Shown: positions 31,772-41,139, counted from the stretch's first letter. The stretch is 64,000 bases of DNA from Ignavibacteriota bacterium (GCA_016218085.1 JACREY010000012.1:372001-436000); one strand, 5' to 3'. Numbers and translations: made by a program. Notes: generated by a model not told the origin, from the letters alone.

Positions 31772-33079
31772 ATGAGCGAAATTAATTCAAAACCGGTTCA
31801 TTCAATGGCTTTCAGAAAAAGAAGGGCCCTGAACTGGCTTACGCTGGGTGTGACATATGCAACTATGTATATGGGCAGATATAATCTTTCTTTTGCAAAT
31901 AAATCCCTTTCCGATAATTACGGATGGGACAAGACTACTATCGGAACGATTATAACAGCAGCGCTTACCATCTATGGCATTTCAGCTTTGTTTAACGGAC
32001 CGCTTGCAGACAGAATCGGAGGAAGAAAAGCTATGCTGATCGGGTCAATCGGAACAGTAATTTTTAATATACTGTTCGGACTGGGTGCATATTTAGGCTT
32101 TCTGGGAACGGGTACTTTTTTGCTTAGTTATTTTGCAAGTATATGGGCTTTGAATGCTTACTTCCAGTCTTACAGTGCGCTTTCCCTTATAAAAGTAAAT
32201 TCTGCCTGGTTCCATATAAGGGAGAGAGGTGTGTTTTCGGCAATTTTCGGTTCGATGATTCAGAGCGGAAGAGCGTTGATTTTTATTCTTGGCGGTTTTG
32301 CGGTTACAGTACTTCCCTGGCAATGGGTATTCTTTCTTCCCGCAGTTATTATTGCCCTGATGTCATTTGCTACATTCCTTTTTGTAAAGGATTCTCCGGA
32401 AGATTTAGGATTTCCCGTTCTCGATACGCAGGATGCAACGAGCGGGGATACGGAAGCAATTACATTTAAATACGTTTTCAAGAAGGTTTTTTCTAATCCG
32501 ATAACAATTACAATTGCTATTGCAGAGTTTTGTACGGGCTTTGTAAGACACGGATTCGAACAATGGTTTCCGAGATATATGCAGGAATACCAGCAGCTCG
32601 CGCTTGATTCAAGTGTCTTTCAAAAAGGAGCATTAGGAGTTGTACTAGCGGGAATTGCCGGTGCGTTTATAGCCGGTACTGCCTCTGATTGGTTTTTCAA
32701 ATCGAGAAGGCCTCCAGTAGCATTTATCGGTTATTTTTTCCAGATTATTTGCCTGGCAATTATCTGGGTATCAAAGGATTTAAATCTGATTATTATAGCA
32801 TTCATTGTGAATTCAGCTGCAATCAGTATGGTGCACTCGATGCTTTCGGGAACGGCATCTATGGATTTCGGGGGAAAAAGGGCTGCGGCAACAGCTACCG
32901 GAATGTTTGACGGAATGCAGTACCTTGGCGGTGCAGCGGTTGGTATAGGCGTAGGCTGGTTGCTGGATAATTTCGGCTGGGGATCCTGGGGACCGAGCAT
33001 GATTGGATTTTCTTTGATAGGGGCAATTTTAATGCTAAAATTGTGGAACGCAACACCTTCTAAAAGTGGTGGTCATTAA
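31772..33079 (+). CDS. MFS transporter, organophosphate:phosphate antiporter (GlpT/UhpT)-like
   Basis: A 435-residue polytopic membrane protein with about 12 helices. The segment 'NWLTLGVTYATMYMGRYNLSFANKSL' (TM1, with the Arg-containing 'GRYN' that recalls the substrate-binding Arg of GlpT), 'FNGPLADRIGGRKAMLIGS' (MFS loop 2-3 motif) and 'QYLGGAAVGIGVGWLLDNFGWGSWGPSMIGF' near the C terminus are features of the OPA family. Import of a phosphorylated C3 or C6 compound in exchange for phosphate is inferred; the exact substrate is unknown. It closes the gene string that begins at 28828; 106 bp of AT-rich sequence with only a weak AAAAAC/GTTTTT hairpin separate it from the polysaccharide cluster. 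Confidence 0.8.
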   Translation: MSEINSKPVHSMAFRKRRALNWLTLGVTYATMYMGRYNLSFANKSLSDNYGWDKTTIGTIITAALTIYGISALFNGPLADRIGGRKAMLIGSIGTVIFNILFGLGAYLGFLGTGTFLLSYFASIWALNAYFQSYSALSLIKVNSAWFHIRERGVFSAIFGSMIQSGRALIFILGGFAVTVLPWQWVFFLPAVIIALMSFATFLFVKDSPEDLGFPVLDTQDATSGDTEAITFKYVFKKVFSNPITITIAIAEFCTGFVRHGFEQWFPRYMQEYQQLALDSSVFQKGALGVVLAGIAGAFIAGTASDWFFKSRRPPVAFIGYFFQIICLAIIWVSKDLNLIIIAFIVNSAAISMVHSMLSGTASMDFGGKRAAATATGMFDGMQYLGGAAVGIGVGWLLDNFGWGSWGPSMIGFSLIGAILMLKLWNATPSKSGGH

Positions 33080-33185
33080 ATAAGGAAAAACGCGAAAACA
33101 AGGGTTTTTATGCCGTTAAACAATTATTTTATCATTTAGTTTTAGGTAATAAAATAATATATTTAAAATTAAATTAATTACGGAT

Positions 33186-33719
33186 TTGAACAAAATTTAT
33201 TATACTTTTTTATTTTGTTTTTTATTCTTTTTGACGGGAATAACCAATTCTCAGGATAAAGAAAGGGTAGGAACTCCACAGACATATTCTCAGACGGGAG
33301 GGTTTTTTAATTACGGTGAAAAAGATAAAGTGAATATCGAAGTCAGTGTGTGGGGATATGTCAAATATCCGGGTAAATATATCATACCTCAAGGTTCATC
33401 TCTTGTTGATTTAATTTCCTATGCCGGGGGACCGACGGTAGACGCAAAACTGGAAAACATCAGGCTATTCAGACCTAAAAACGATACTCTTAACATTACT
33501 GAAGATGAGATGATAAAGATTGATTACAATGATATTTTCTGGCTGGATAAGGTGATGTTCAAAAAAACCAGAAACATTATAATGAAACCCGGGGATATCC
33601 TGATTTTTCCGGGTGAGCCGAAATTATTTTTTAAGGATAATATGACAATAATATTATCGGTTGCATCAGTTTTGATTTCACTGGCAATTTTAGCTGTATC
33701 TATTACCAGAAATAATTAA
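33186..33719 (+). CDS. minimal SLBB-domain exopolysaccharide protein, first gene of the cluster
   Basis: A 177-residue protein from a TTG start, with signal peptide 'MNKIYYTFLFCFLFFLTGITNSQ'. One SLBB domain (about 52-130) has 'VSVWGYVKYPGKYIIPQGSSLVDLISYAGG' in its middle. A transmembrane helix lies at the C terminus ('MTIILSVASVLISLAILAVSI'). Classical Wza exporters carry an N-terminal PES domain and several SLBB domains; neither is present here, so this looks like a reduced or accessory exporter subunit in the envelope. It heads the polysaccharide operon and stands 20 bp before the Wzc-like gene, as Wza/Wzc pairs do. Confidence 0.75.
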   Translation: MNKIYYTFLFCFLFFLTGITNSQDKERVGTPQTYSQTGGFFNYGEKDKVNIEVSVWGYVKYPGKYIIPQGSSLVDLISYAGGPTVDAKLENIRLFRPKNDTLNITEDEMIKIDYNDIFWLDKVMFKKTRNIIMKPGDILIFPGEPKLFFKDNMTIILSVASVLISLAILAVSITRNN

Positions 33720-33739
33720 ATAACTAAAAATACTGATTT

Positions 33740-36013
33740 TTGAATCCGAATTTTAAAAAAAACGTCGATTCTCAGGGCAAGCCGTTCTCTACAGTGCATA
33801 TGCAGTCAAATAATCTGAAAGAATACCTGAATGTAATAAGAAATAATATTCTTCCGATTATTTTGATTTTCTTTGCAAGTGTTCTTGTGACGATTTTATA
33901 TGTGATAAATTCCATTAACATTTACAAAACCACAACCACTTTAAAGATTGTAAGGCCTCAGGGAAGCATTTTATCTGCACAACTCATTCCTGAATTTCAG
34001 GATTTCCAGACAGACAGGTATATATCAAATGAAATTGAAATAATGAAGAGTTTTACGATACGGGAAAAAGTTGCGAATTCCCTGCTCGACAGTTTCAGAG
34101 TATCAGGCGATAAATCCGTGTTTTACTATTTAAGAAGCAGGAGCCCTGAAGGCAGTCAGAATCCGGCCTCTCTTATTGCAATAACTAAAGAACTTGGGGT
34201 AATTGTTTCTATAAATCAAAAGAGGGGGCTCGATATAGCTGAGATAGAGGTGCAAAGCCCTTCCAGTTACGAGACTCAGCTGATTGCAAACGTATATGCC
34301 GAAACGTACCTGAAATACAGTGTCGAGTATGCGAGAAGAGAACTTACAACAATGAAGGATTTTCTTGAAGAGGAGAAGAGTAAAAAGATAAACGACCTGA
34401 ACACATCCGAGGCATCATTACAGGATTACCAGCAGAAAGGCGGTGTGATTTTTCTTGATGACAAGGCAAAACTGCTTGTGGAGCAAATTTCCACGTTTGA
34501 AGCTCAGAAGAACTCCGCCGAAGTGGATTTAAAGACAAAAGACAGGGCATATTCCGAAATAAAGCGCGAGCTTGAAAAAATAGATAAAAGTGTTCCGAAT
34601 TACATCGAAGGTCAAATAAACCAGCCTTATGTTGCCGAGCTGGAGAAGAAAATAGCAGAGCTTGAAATTCAGAAAAGCCTCGAGCTGACAATTTCTTCCG
34701 ATCCGAAGCTTATAGAAAAAGTCAGAGCGGAATTTGACAAGAAAATTATTCCTTTGAAAACCGAATACGATGAGAGAATTAAACTGATAAGGGCGGGGTT
34801 GACAGCAAACACGCCTTCGGAAAAATCGAACATATACCAGAAGTTCATAGAGGCGGGAATCGACCTTCAGTCGGTCAAGGCGAGGACGGCTTCACTTTCA
34901 AACCTGCTTTCAAAGTACGAAAGAGATTTTGCAAAAATTCCATCACAAAGCATTGAACTGGCAAGGCTCGAAAGGTCAAGAAAATCAAATGAAAAGCTTT
35001 TTCTTGCTCTGGAAGAAAAATATCAGGAGGCGCTTGTGAACGAAAGAGCGCAGCTTGGCAATGTGAATATTATTGATAAAGCGATACAGCCGTTAAAGCC
35101 GGCTAAGCCAAACAGAACACTGATAATATCAATCGGCTCAGCTCTGGGTCTTTTACTTGGCGTTGGTTTTGCCTTCCTGAGAAATTATCTTGACAGAACA
35201 ATAAAGAATCCGGAGGAAATTGAATCTAAAGGCGTTTCCGTACTTACCTGGGTTCCTTCCATAGAAGAACTAAGCGAGCTTGGATCATCGCAGCTTGAGT
35301 TTATAGTAGCGAACAAGCCGAATGCATCAGCTTCGGAATCTTTCAAAGCTCTGAGGACAAGGGTGATGTATTCAAAGCTGGAAACTGAACTGAAAATTAT
35401 ACTTGTTACAAGTTCTGTCCCGGGCGAAGGCAAAACAACAGTTGCAATAAATCTTTCAGGCAGTTTTGCTCTTGCGGATAAAAAAGTACTGCTTCTGGAC
35501 TGTGATTTGAGAAAACCAAGAATTCACTCTGTGTTCAAATCAGAGAGGTTTCCCGGGCTAAGTGATTATTTATTCTCAAACGTTACACTCGAGGATATTA
35601 TACGCCCGACAAAGCTTCAGAATCTTTCTTTTATAACAAGCGGTACAATACCTCCGAATCCTTCTGAACTTCTCGGTTCAAAGCAGATGTCGGATTTCCT
35701 CGAAAAGCTGAGGGGACTTTATGATATCGTTATACTTGATTCGCCTCCATTTATTTCCGTAACGGATCCGGAAATTCTGTCCAGGATATCCGACGGTACT
35801 ATATTAATTGTTCAGGCCAACAAGACACCGATGGACGCATTCCTAAAGACTTACGGAAGGATTGTGAATATTGACAACCACAAGTTTCTCGGTTCGGTAC
35901 TTAACAACTTCAGCCTGAAAAGCGCTTACGGCTATTATTACAATTATTATTATTACTATTCCAAACCGGATGGTATGGACAAGAGAAGAAGCAAACAGAT
36001 AAAGAAATCATAA
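33740..36013 (+). CDS. polysaccharide co-polymerase fused to BY-type tyrosine autokinase (Wzc-like)
   Basis: A 757-residue inner-membrane protein regulating polymer length and export. The Wzz domain is flanked by TM1 ('ILPIILIFFASVLVTILYVI') and TM2 ('LIISIGSALGLLLGVGFAFL'), with coiled-coil helices between them (about 210-450). The cytoplasmic kinase has Walker A 'SSVPGEGKTTVAINL' (Lys565), Walker A' 'VLLLDCDLRKPR' and Walker B 'YDIVILDSPPF'. The C terminus contains nine tyrosines in twelve residues ('YGYYYNYYYYY'), the usual autophosphorylation cluster of BY-kinases, followed by a basic tail. The start is a TTG at 33740; an in-frame ATG at 33800 is the alternative. No separate phosphatase gene was found nearby. 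Confidence 0.92.
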   Translation: MNPNFKKNVDSQGKPFSTVHMQSNNLKEYLNVIRNNILPIILIFFASVLVTILYVINSINIYKTTTTLKIVRPQGSILSAQLIPEFQDFQTDRYISNEIEIMKSFTIREKVANSLLDSFRVSGDKSVFYYLRSRSPEGSQNPASLIAITKELGVIVSINQKRGLDIAEIEVQSPSSYETQLIANVYAETYLKYSVEYARRELTTMKDFLEEEKSKKINDLNTSEASLQDYQQKGGVIFLDDKAKLLVEQISTFEAQKNSAEVDLKTKDRAYSEIKRELEKIDKSVPNYIEGQINQPYVAELEKKIAELEIQKSLELTISSDPKLIEKVRAEFDKKIIPLKTEYDERIKLIRAGLTANTPSEKSNIYQKFIEAGIDLQSVKARTASLSNLLSKYERDFAKIPSQSIELARLERSRKSNEKLFLALEEKYQEALVNERAQLGNVNIIDKAIQPLKPAKPNRTLIISIGSALGLLLGVGFAFLRNYLDRTIKNPEEIESKGVSVLTWVPSIEELSELGSSQLEFIVANKPNASASESFKALRTRVMYSKLETELKIILVTSSVPGEGKTTVAINLSGSFALADKKVLLLDCDLRKPRIHSVFKSERFPGLSDYLFSNVTLEDIIRPTKLQNLSFITSGTIPPNPSELLGSKQMSDFLEKLRGLYDIVILDSPPFISVTDPEILSRISDGTILIVQANKTPMDAFLKTYGRIVNIDNHKFLGSVLNNFSLKSAYGYYYNYYYYYSKPDGMDKRRSKQIKKS

Positions 36014-36025
36014 TATAATTAAAAA

Positions 36026-36307
36026 TTGAATTTAAGATTATTTATAAGAAAAAATGTCCAGCTTGCACGGTGTCCGAACTGCGGAAAAATAGCGGCTTTA
36101 AGGAGAAGCAGGACCAGGAATGCGGCAGAAAAAATTCTTAAGAAAATTAAACTCAGTCCTTATTTCTGCCAGTCATGCGGGTGGAGAGGCAAAATATTTT
36201 CATACAAGATAAGTAAAAATTTTTTCCAGCTGATTTTATTGTATATTTTTCTAATGATACTTTCTGCATATATAGTGCAGAAGTTCTTAAAAAGCTATTT
36301 TGATTAA
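36026..36307 (+). CDS. small zinc-ribbon membrane protein
   Basis: A 93-residue protein from a TTG start. The N-terminal half has two CxxC pairs, 'CPNCGKIAALRR' (from residue 16) and 'FCQSCGWRGK' (around 48), a zinc ribbon with many Arg and Lys between. One hydrophobic helix ('LILLYIFLMILSAYIVQKFL') occupies residues about 69-88. It lies between the Wzc-like gene (12 bp gap) and the NusG-like gene (37 bp gap), so it is part of the cluster head. The family was not recognised; it may bind nucleic acid or a partner protein at the membrane. The coding character is good, but function is open. Confidence 0.6.
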   Translation: MNLRLFIRKNVQLARCPNCGKIAALRRSRTRNAAEKILKKIKLSPYFCQSCGWRGKIFSYKISKNFFQLILLYIFLMILSAYIVQKFLKSYFD

Positions 36308-36344
36308 ATAATTTTATTATCAAGTTAAAACGGTTTATGTTATT

Positions 36345-36872
36345 TTGGATTATGTAAAAAAATGGCACGTTATACAAACCAGACCAAAGAATGAAAAGAA
36401 GGTTTATGAGCAGATTTTACGAAAGGATATCGAGGCGTTTCTGCCTTTGGTTCAGACTGTTCGATACTGGTCTGACAGGAAAAAAAAACTTGATGTTCCT
36501 TTGTTTCCCGGTTATGTATTTGTTAATACCGGCAGGGAGGAAAGAATTAGGGCAATTTCGAATACTTACGGCGCTTTGAGATATCTGATGTACCAGAAAA
36601 AGCCTGCTGAAATTACGGAGAGTGAAATCAAAAATATTAAGCTTTCGCTTCAGGCTCCTGAAAAAATCAGGCTCGAGGAAAACGCGGTGACGGAAGGGGA
36701 TTTGGTCGAAATTACCGGTGGAGTATTCAGAGGATTAACCGGGTATATTAAAGAATTACGGGGGAATTATAAATTGATTGTAAATATAACAGAATTGAAT
36801 TCTACATTCAGCGTGCAGCTGAGCAATTCTGAAATCAAACTTCTCAGGTCTGTGAAAAATACCTATCATTAA
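36345..36872 (+). CDS. NusG-like antitermination factor (UpxY/RfaH type)
   Basis: A 175-residue specialised NusG paralogue. The TTG start is required because 'KKWHVIQTRPKNEKKVYEQI' is the first strand and helix of the NGN domain. 'EAFLPLVQTVRYWSDRKKKLDVPLFPGYVFV' (about 29-60) is the RNA-polymerase-binding region, and the KOW domain has 'EGDLVEITGGVFRGLTGYIKEL'. Paralogues placed at the head of capsule or O-antigen operons (UpxY in Bacteroides, RfaH in enterobacteria) promote read-through of these long operons. That role is the obvious inference for the 27-kb string of genes that follows. Confidence 0.88.
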   Translation: MDYVKKWHVIQTRPKNEKKVYEQILRKDIEAFLPLVQTVRYWSDRKKKLDVPLFPGYVFVNTGREERIRAISNTYGALRYLMYQKKPAEITESEIKNIKLSLQAPEKIRLEENAVTEGDLVEITGGVFRGLTGYIKELRGNYKLIVNITELNSTFSVQLSNSEIKLLRSVKNTYH

Positions 36873-36888
36873 ATTATATTAAATTCTT

Positions 36889-38196
36889 ATGGAATTAACT
36901 GAAAAAATTAAGCAAAACAAATTCAAAGTCGGCATAATCGGATTGGGTTATGTGGGACTGCCTCTTGCGCTTGAATTTTCTTTAAAGAACATTAAAGTAC
37001 TCGGATTTGACCTTGATGCGGAAAAAGTAAGGAAAATAAACAAAGAGAAAAAATCTTATATTAAGCATATACCTTCCGAAAAAATAAGAAAAGAAGTAAA
37101 CAAGAAAACATTTACTGCGACTACGGATTTCTCAAGAATAAAAGAAACAGATGTAGTAATAATCTGTGTTCCTACACCATTGAATGCAAACAGGGAGCCG
37201 GATTTAAGTTATGTGCTAAATTCCACAAAAGAAATCGCAAAGTATATGAGGAAAGGGCAGTTGATTTCTCTGGAAAGCACAACATATCCCGGCACGACAG
37301 ATGAAGACATACTCGGAATTCTCGAAAAAACAGGATACAGGATAGGAAAAGATTTTTACCTGTGTTTCTCTCCTGAAAGAGAAGACCCAAATAACCCGGT
37401 TTATTCCACTTCGACCATACCCAAAGTTGTCGGCGGTGTTACCGATAAATGCACCAAAATAGGAGTTAAAGTTTACAGCAAGGTAATTGAAAAAGTCGTT
37501 CCGGTATCCAATGCAAGAGCAGCAGAAGCAACCAAGCTTCTGGAAAATATTTACCGTTCGATTAACATTGCGCTTGTAAACGAACTGAAAACAGTTTTTG
37601 ACAGGATGGAAATTGATATATGGGAGGTAATAAGAGCTGCCTCGACAAAGCCTTTCGGTTTTACCCCGTTTTATCCGGGACCGGGGCTCGGCGGCCATTG
37701 CATTCCCATCGACCCGTTTTACCTGACCTGGAAAGCACGTGAATATGAAATATCAACAAAGTTTATTGAGCTTGCAGGTGAAGTAAATACCTCTATGCCT
37801 TATTATGTGGTTGAAAAAGTAATGTTTGCACTTAATACAAATTTCAAACACATTAACGGAGCAAAAATTCTGATACTGGGTCTCGCTTACAAAAGAGATA
37901 TAGACGATATTAGGGAATCCCCGTCACTTAAGCTAATTGAACTGTTGCAGGATAAAGGAGCAAAAGTGGATTATAACGATGATTATGTAACCGAAATTCC
38001 AAAGCTGAGGAAATATACATTTAACAAGAAATCTATTAAAATTACAAAAACAAGTCTGGCTAAGTATGATGTAGTTTTATTGTCGACAGATCACTCTTAT
38101 TATGATTACGGTTATATTCTCAGGAATTCAAAAATTATTGTAGATACTAGAAATGCATTTGGTAATTTCACGAGCAAGAAGATTTATAAAGCATAA
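36889..38196 (+). CDS. wbpA: UDP-N-acetylglucosamine 6-dehydrogenase (WbpA-like)
   Basis: A 435-residue NAD-dependent nucleotide-sugar dehydrogenase oxidising the C6 alcohol of a UDP-HexNAc to the uronic acid. It starts with 'VGIIGLGYVGLPLALEFSLKN' (Rossmann GxGxxG), has 'IICVPTPLN' and 'SLESTTYPGTTDE', the catalytic Cys271 in 'GLGGHCIPIDPFYLTW' and the C-terminal UDP domain with 'LGLAYKRDIDDIRESPSLKL'. The presence of WbpB-, WbpD- and WbpE-like genes close downstream supports UDP-GlcNAc as substrate, giving UDP-GlcNAcA, rather than UDP-ManNAc or UDP-Glc. It is the first sugar gene of the cluster, 17 bp after the NusG-like gene. Confidence 0.85.
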   Translation: MELTEKIKQNKFKVGIIGLGYVGLPLALEFSLKNIKVLGFDLDAEKVRKINKEKKSYIKHIPSEKIRKEVNKKTFTATTDFSRIKETDVVIICVPTPLNANREPDLSYVLNSTKEIAKYMRKGQLISLESTTYPGTTDEDILGILEKTGYRIGKDFYLCFSPEREDPNNPVYSTSTIPKVVGGVTDKCTKIGVKVYSKVIEKVVPVSNARAAEATKLLENIYRSINIALVNELKTVFDRMEIDIWEVIRAASTKPFGFTPFYPGPGLGGHCIPIDPFYLTWKAREYEISTKFIELAGEVNTSMPYYVVEKVMFALNTNFKHINGAKILILGLAYKRDIDDIRESPSLKLIELLQDKGAKVDYNDDYVTEIPKLRKYTFNKKSIKITKTSLAKYDVVLLSTDHSYYDYGYILRNSKIIVDTRNAFGNFTSKKIYKA

Positions 38197-38297
38197 TAAA
38201 TATATATTTTAACTTATAATTATTGTAAATGTTCCGGTTTTTATTTGTATGTTTTTTATATTGATAAAAACTTCGATTAAAATTATATTAAAAGTCG

Positions 38298-38320
38298 TCT
38301 AAATTTATAATAAATTTAGA
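38298..38320. promoter_or_regulatory. 23-bp perfect palindrome in the wbpA-gmd gap
   Basis: TCTAAATTTAT (38298-38308) and ATAAATTTAGA (38310-38320) are perfect arms around a single A. It sits in the 196-bp gap 73 bp upstream of gmd, the longest gap inside the cluster, so it could mark an internal promoter/operator or a leader hairpin. The rest of the gap is AT-rich and holds no ORF. Confidence 0.4.
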
Positions 38321-38392
38321 TTATTGCGTAATTTTTCACAATTTGTGAGTAAATAAGCGGAGCTATACCCAAAAATTTTTAAAATTATTAAA

Positions 38393-39487
38393 ATGAAAAA
38401 GAAAATTGCAATGATAACCGGAATTACCGGGCAGGACGGCAGTTATCTCACTGAAATCCTTATTAAAAAAGGATATGAAGTTCACGGTATTATCAGGAGA
38501 AGCAGTTCATTTAATACAGGAAGAATCGACCATCTGTATAATGATTCAAAAATTCTGAACAGAAAACTTTTTCTTCACTACGGAGACGTTACTGATACCA
38601 GTAATTTGAACAGGCTTATAGAAAAAACAATGCCCGACGAAATTTATAATCTTGCAGCACAAAGTCACGTGAAAGTATCTTTTGAGATACCGGAATATAC
38701 AGCTGAAGTTGATGCTATGGGAACACTCAGATTCCTGGATGCAATAAGGGAAACCGGAATCAAGACAAAATTTTACCAGGCTTCGACAAGCGAGTTATTC
38801 GGAAAAATTCAGGAAATACCTCAGTCAGAAAAAACGCCATTCTATCCGCGAAGCCCCTATGGAGTTGCAAAAATTTACGGTTACTGGATAGTCATAAATT
38901 ACAGGGAGGCTTATAATCTGTATGCCTGCAACGGGATTCTCTTCAATCACGAATCCCCGAGAAGAGGAGAAACATTTGTAACCAGAAAAATCTCAAGAGC
39001 TGCAGCCAGAATAGCGCTCGGATTCCAGAAAAAACTGCTTCTTGGAAACCTGAATGCGAAACGTGACTGGGGATATGCGCCCGAATACTGCGAAGGAATG
39101 TGGAAGATGCTTCAGCAGAAAGAACCTGAAGACTTTGTTCTGGCCACAGGAGAAACTCATACAGTCAGGGAATTTTCTGAACTTGCATTCGATGAAATCG
39201 GAATAGAGCTTGAATGGAAAGGAAAAAACGAAAATGAAAAGGGAATAATCAGTAAAATCAGGAAGACGGAACTTGTTAAAGATAAAAAATTAATTGTCCC
39301 GAAACCCGGCGATACTGTTGTCGAAGTTGACAGGGGATATTACAGGCCTACTGAAGTTGATTTACTGATAGGTGATGCTTCCAAGGCAAAACGGAAACTG
39401 GGATGGAAACCCAAAGTGAAATTTAAAGAACTGGTGAAAATAATGATGGATTCTGATTTCAGAAAAGTAATGAAACGCGGATACTAA
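38393..39487 (+). CDS. gmd: GDP-mannose 4,6-dehydratase
   Basis: A 364-residue extended SDR converting GDP-mannose to GDP-4-keto-6-deoxymannose. Motifs: '[16 protein letters not shown]' (NADP site), '[18 protein letters not shown]', '[11 protein letters not shown]', catalytic 'STSELFG' (Thr132, Glu134) and '[12 protein letters not shown]' (Tyr156, Lys160), and '[17 protein letters not shown]', all standard for Gmd. No GDP-fucose synthase or Rmd reductase is found in the window, so the keto sugar may be aminated (see the aminotransferase at 59592) or reduced by an enzyme encoded elsewhere. It stands between wbpA-like and wbpB-like genes, after a gap with a perfect palindrome. Confidence 0.95.
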   Translation: MKKKIAMITGITGQDGSYLTEILIKKGYEVHGIIRRSSSFNTGRIDHLYNDSKILNRKLFLHYGDVTDTSNLNRLIEKTMPDEIYNLAAQSHVKVSFEIPEYTAEVDAMGTLRFLDAIRETGIKTKFYQASTSELFGKIQEIPQSEKTPFYPRSPYGVAKIYGYWIVINYREAYNLYACNGILFNHESPRRGETFVTRKISRAAARIALGFQKKLLLGNLNAKRDWGYAPEYCEGMWKMLQQKEPEDFVLATGETHTVREFSELAFDEIGIELEWKGKNENEKGIISKIRKTELVKDKKLIVPKPGDTVVEVDRGYYRPTEVDLLIGDASKAKRKLGWKPKVKFKELVKIMMDSDFRKVMKRGY

Positions 39488-39519
39488 TTTTAAAAAAAAT
39501 AATAAACCAACTATAAAAA

Positions 39520-40488
39520 TTGAAAATTAAACTTGCGGTAATTGGTTGCGGGAAATGGGGACTGAATCATGTCAGGACTGCTTATAAAATTCTCGGGAAG
39601 AATTTAATATCAGTGTGCGACACGGATACTTCAGCTCAGGAGAAGGTTCAGCGGATTTCAGAGAAAATAAAATTTACAAACAACATCAGGGATATCACCG
39701 ATAATTCCGAAGTAAATGCAGTGATTGTTTCCTCTTCTGCAGAAACGCACTTTGATATTGCAAAAGAATGCCTTCTGGCGGGAAAAAATGTACTGGTAGA
39801 AAAGCCCATTACATTACTTTCTAAGGAAGCAGTGGAACTTGTAAGAATATCCGTGGAAAAAAATCTGAAGCTGATGGTGGGACATGTTCTTTTATATCAC
39901 CCTGCCCTTCTTACCATGAAGGAAAAAATCGACAGCGGGGAAATAGGAAAGCTTCAATATATATACAGCAACAGGCTTAACCTCGGAACGATAAGAAGCG
40001 AGGAAAATATATTATGGAGTTTTGCACCGCATGATATATCAATAATTCAGTTCCTTACAGGGAGTGTGCCTGAATATATAGGAGCAAAGGGAGCCGCATT
40101 TGTTCAGCAGAATATTGAAGATACAACACTGACTTATATGAAATATCCCGGGAATGTTCACGCTCACATATTTGTGAGCTGGCTTCATCCATTCAAGGAA
40201 CAGCGGCTTGTTGTCATAGGTGATAAGGGTATGCTTGTTTTCGAAGACAGCTTAAAAACCGAAAAGCTGAAATATTATAAAAAGGGATTTAACATTGTAA
40301 ACGGAGAACCTGAAAAATTCGAATCCGAATATGAGGTTATCACTTTTCCCGAAAAAGCTCCTCTCGAAGAGGAACAGATGCATTTCTTTGACTGCATAAT
40401 TAATGATAAAACTCCAAGAACGGACGGTGTGCACGCAAAGGAAGTACTCGAAGTTCTGGAAACTGCCCAAAGCAGGTTAAATGAATAA
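39520..40488 (+). CDS. wbpB: Gfo/Idh/MocA oxidoreductase, WbpB-like
   Basis: A 322-residue NAD(H)-dependent sugar oxidoreductase starting at a TTG, since 'KIKLAVIGCGKWGLNHVR' is already the Rossmann strand. The family motif 'NVLVEKPITL' (EKP) and 'GHVLLYHPAL' are present. In the Pseudomonas WbpABDE pathway this enzyme oxidises C3 of UDP-GlcNAcA to the 3-keto sugar that WbpE then aminates. The next two genes encode WbpD- and WbpE-like proteins, which makes that assignment probable. Length is normal for the family. Confidence 0.8.
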   Translation: MKIKLAVIGCGKWGLNHVRTAYKILGKNLISVCDTDTSAQEKVQRISEKIKFTNNIRDITDNSEVNAVIVSSSAETHFDIAKECLLAGKNVLVEKPITLLSKEAVELVRISVEKNLKLMVGHVLLYHPALLTMKEKIDSGEIGKLQYIYSNRLNLGTIRSEENILWSFAPHDISIIQFLTGSVPEYIGAKGAAFVQQNIEDTTLTYMKYPGNVHAHIFVSWLHPFKEQRLVVIGDKGMLVFEDSLKTEKLKYYKKGFNIVNGEPEKFESEYEVITFPEKAPLEEEQMHFFDCIINDKTPRTDGVHAKEVLEVLETAQSRLNE

Positions 40489-40523
40489 TAAATTAATACT
40501 CATAAACAAATAAATAAATCTCT

Positions 40524-41105
40524 GTGATTATGGATTATTATATAAATCAGTTCGCTGTTGTGGATGATAATGTCGAAATAGGTGAAGGAACAAAAATCTG
40601 GCATTTCTCCCACGTTCAGTCAGGCTCTAAAATAGGAAAGAAATGCGTTCTGGGGCAGAACGTAAATGTAGGCAATAATGTAAAAATCGGAAATTTTGTT
40701 AAGATACAAAATAACGTTTCCGTTTACGAAGGTGTTGAACTTGAAGACTATGTATTCTGCGGTCCTTCGATGGTGTTTACAAATATTATTGACCCGAGAA
40801 GCAAATACCCCCAGGTAGGTGCTGAGTTTTACAAAAAAACCCTGGTTAAGGAAGGTGCATCGCTCGGAGCAAACAGCACAATAGTATGCGGTCACACAAT
40901 CGGTAGGTTTGCATTTGTTGGTGCAGGTGCGGTAGTTACAAAGGATATACCTGACTTTGCGCTTGTCGTTGGCAATCCCGCCAGAATTGTTGGCTGGCTT
41001 AGCGAAGCCGGAAGAAAACTTACCTTCGATAAGGACGGATTTGCTTTCTGCGAAAAATCGAATAAAAAATATAAACTGGAAAATAAAATGGTTGTAGAAA
41101 TTTAA
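40524..41105 (+). CDS. wbpD: hexapeptide-repeat N-acetyltransferase, WbpD-like
   Basis: A 193-residue left-handed beta-helix acyltransferase. It begins 'YINQFAVVDDNVEIGEGTKIWHFSHVQSGSKIGKKCVLGQNVNVGNNV' (residues 4-52), repeated hexapeptides [LIV]-G-x-x-x-x, and continues with 'VFCGPSMVFTNIIDPRSKYPQ' and 'GASLGANSTIVCGHTIGRFAFVGAGAVVTKD'. The pattern with 'WHFSHV' and 'TN..DPRS' is that of WbpD/WlbB, which acetylates the 3-amino group of UDP-GlcNAc(3NH2)A from acetyl-CoA. It lies between the WbpB- and WbpE-like genes, supporting this role. Confidence 0.85.
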   Translation: MIMDYYINQFAVVDDNVEIGEGTKIWHFSHVQSGSKIGKKCVLGQNVNVGNNVKIGNFVKIQNNVSVYEGVELEDYVFCGPSMVFTNIIDPRSKYPQVGAEFYKKTLVKEGASLGANSTIVCGHTIGRFAFVGAGAVVTKDIPDFALVVGNPARIVGWLSEAGRKLTFDKDGFAFCEKSNKKYKLENKMVVEI

Positions 41106-41139
41106 TTCAATATTTTCTGAATAATAAAATTAATTTAAA

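Noticed and set aside
33085-33108. Weak hairpin AAAAAC/GTTTTT after the MFS transporter gene
   Set aside because: The six-pair A/T-rich stem is too weak to call a terminator, although transcription probably stops or restarts in this 106-bp gap before the polysaccharide cluster.
37216-37698. Minus-strand ORF of 160 codons inside the wbpA-like gene
   Set aside because: Long but antisense to a gene with all catalytic motifs; composition follows codon constraints of the opposite strand.
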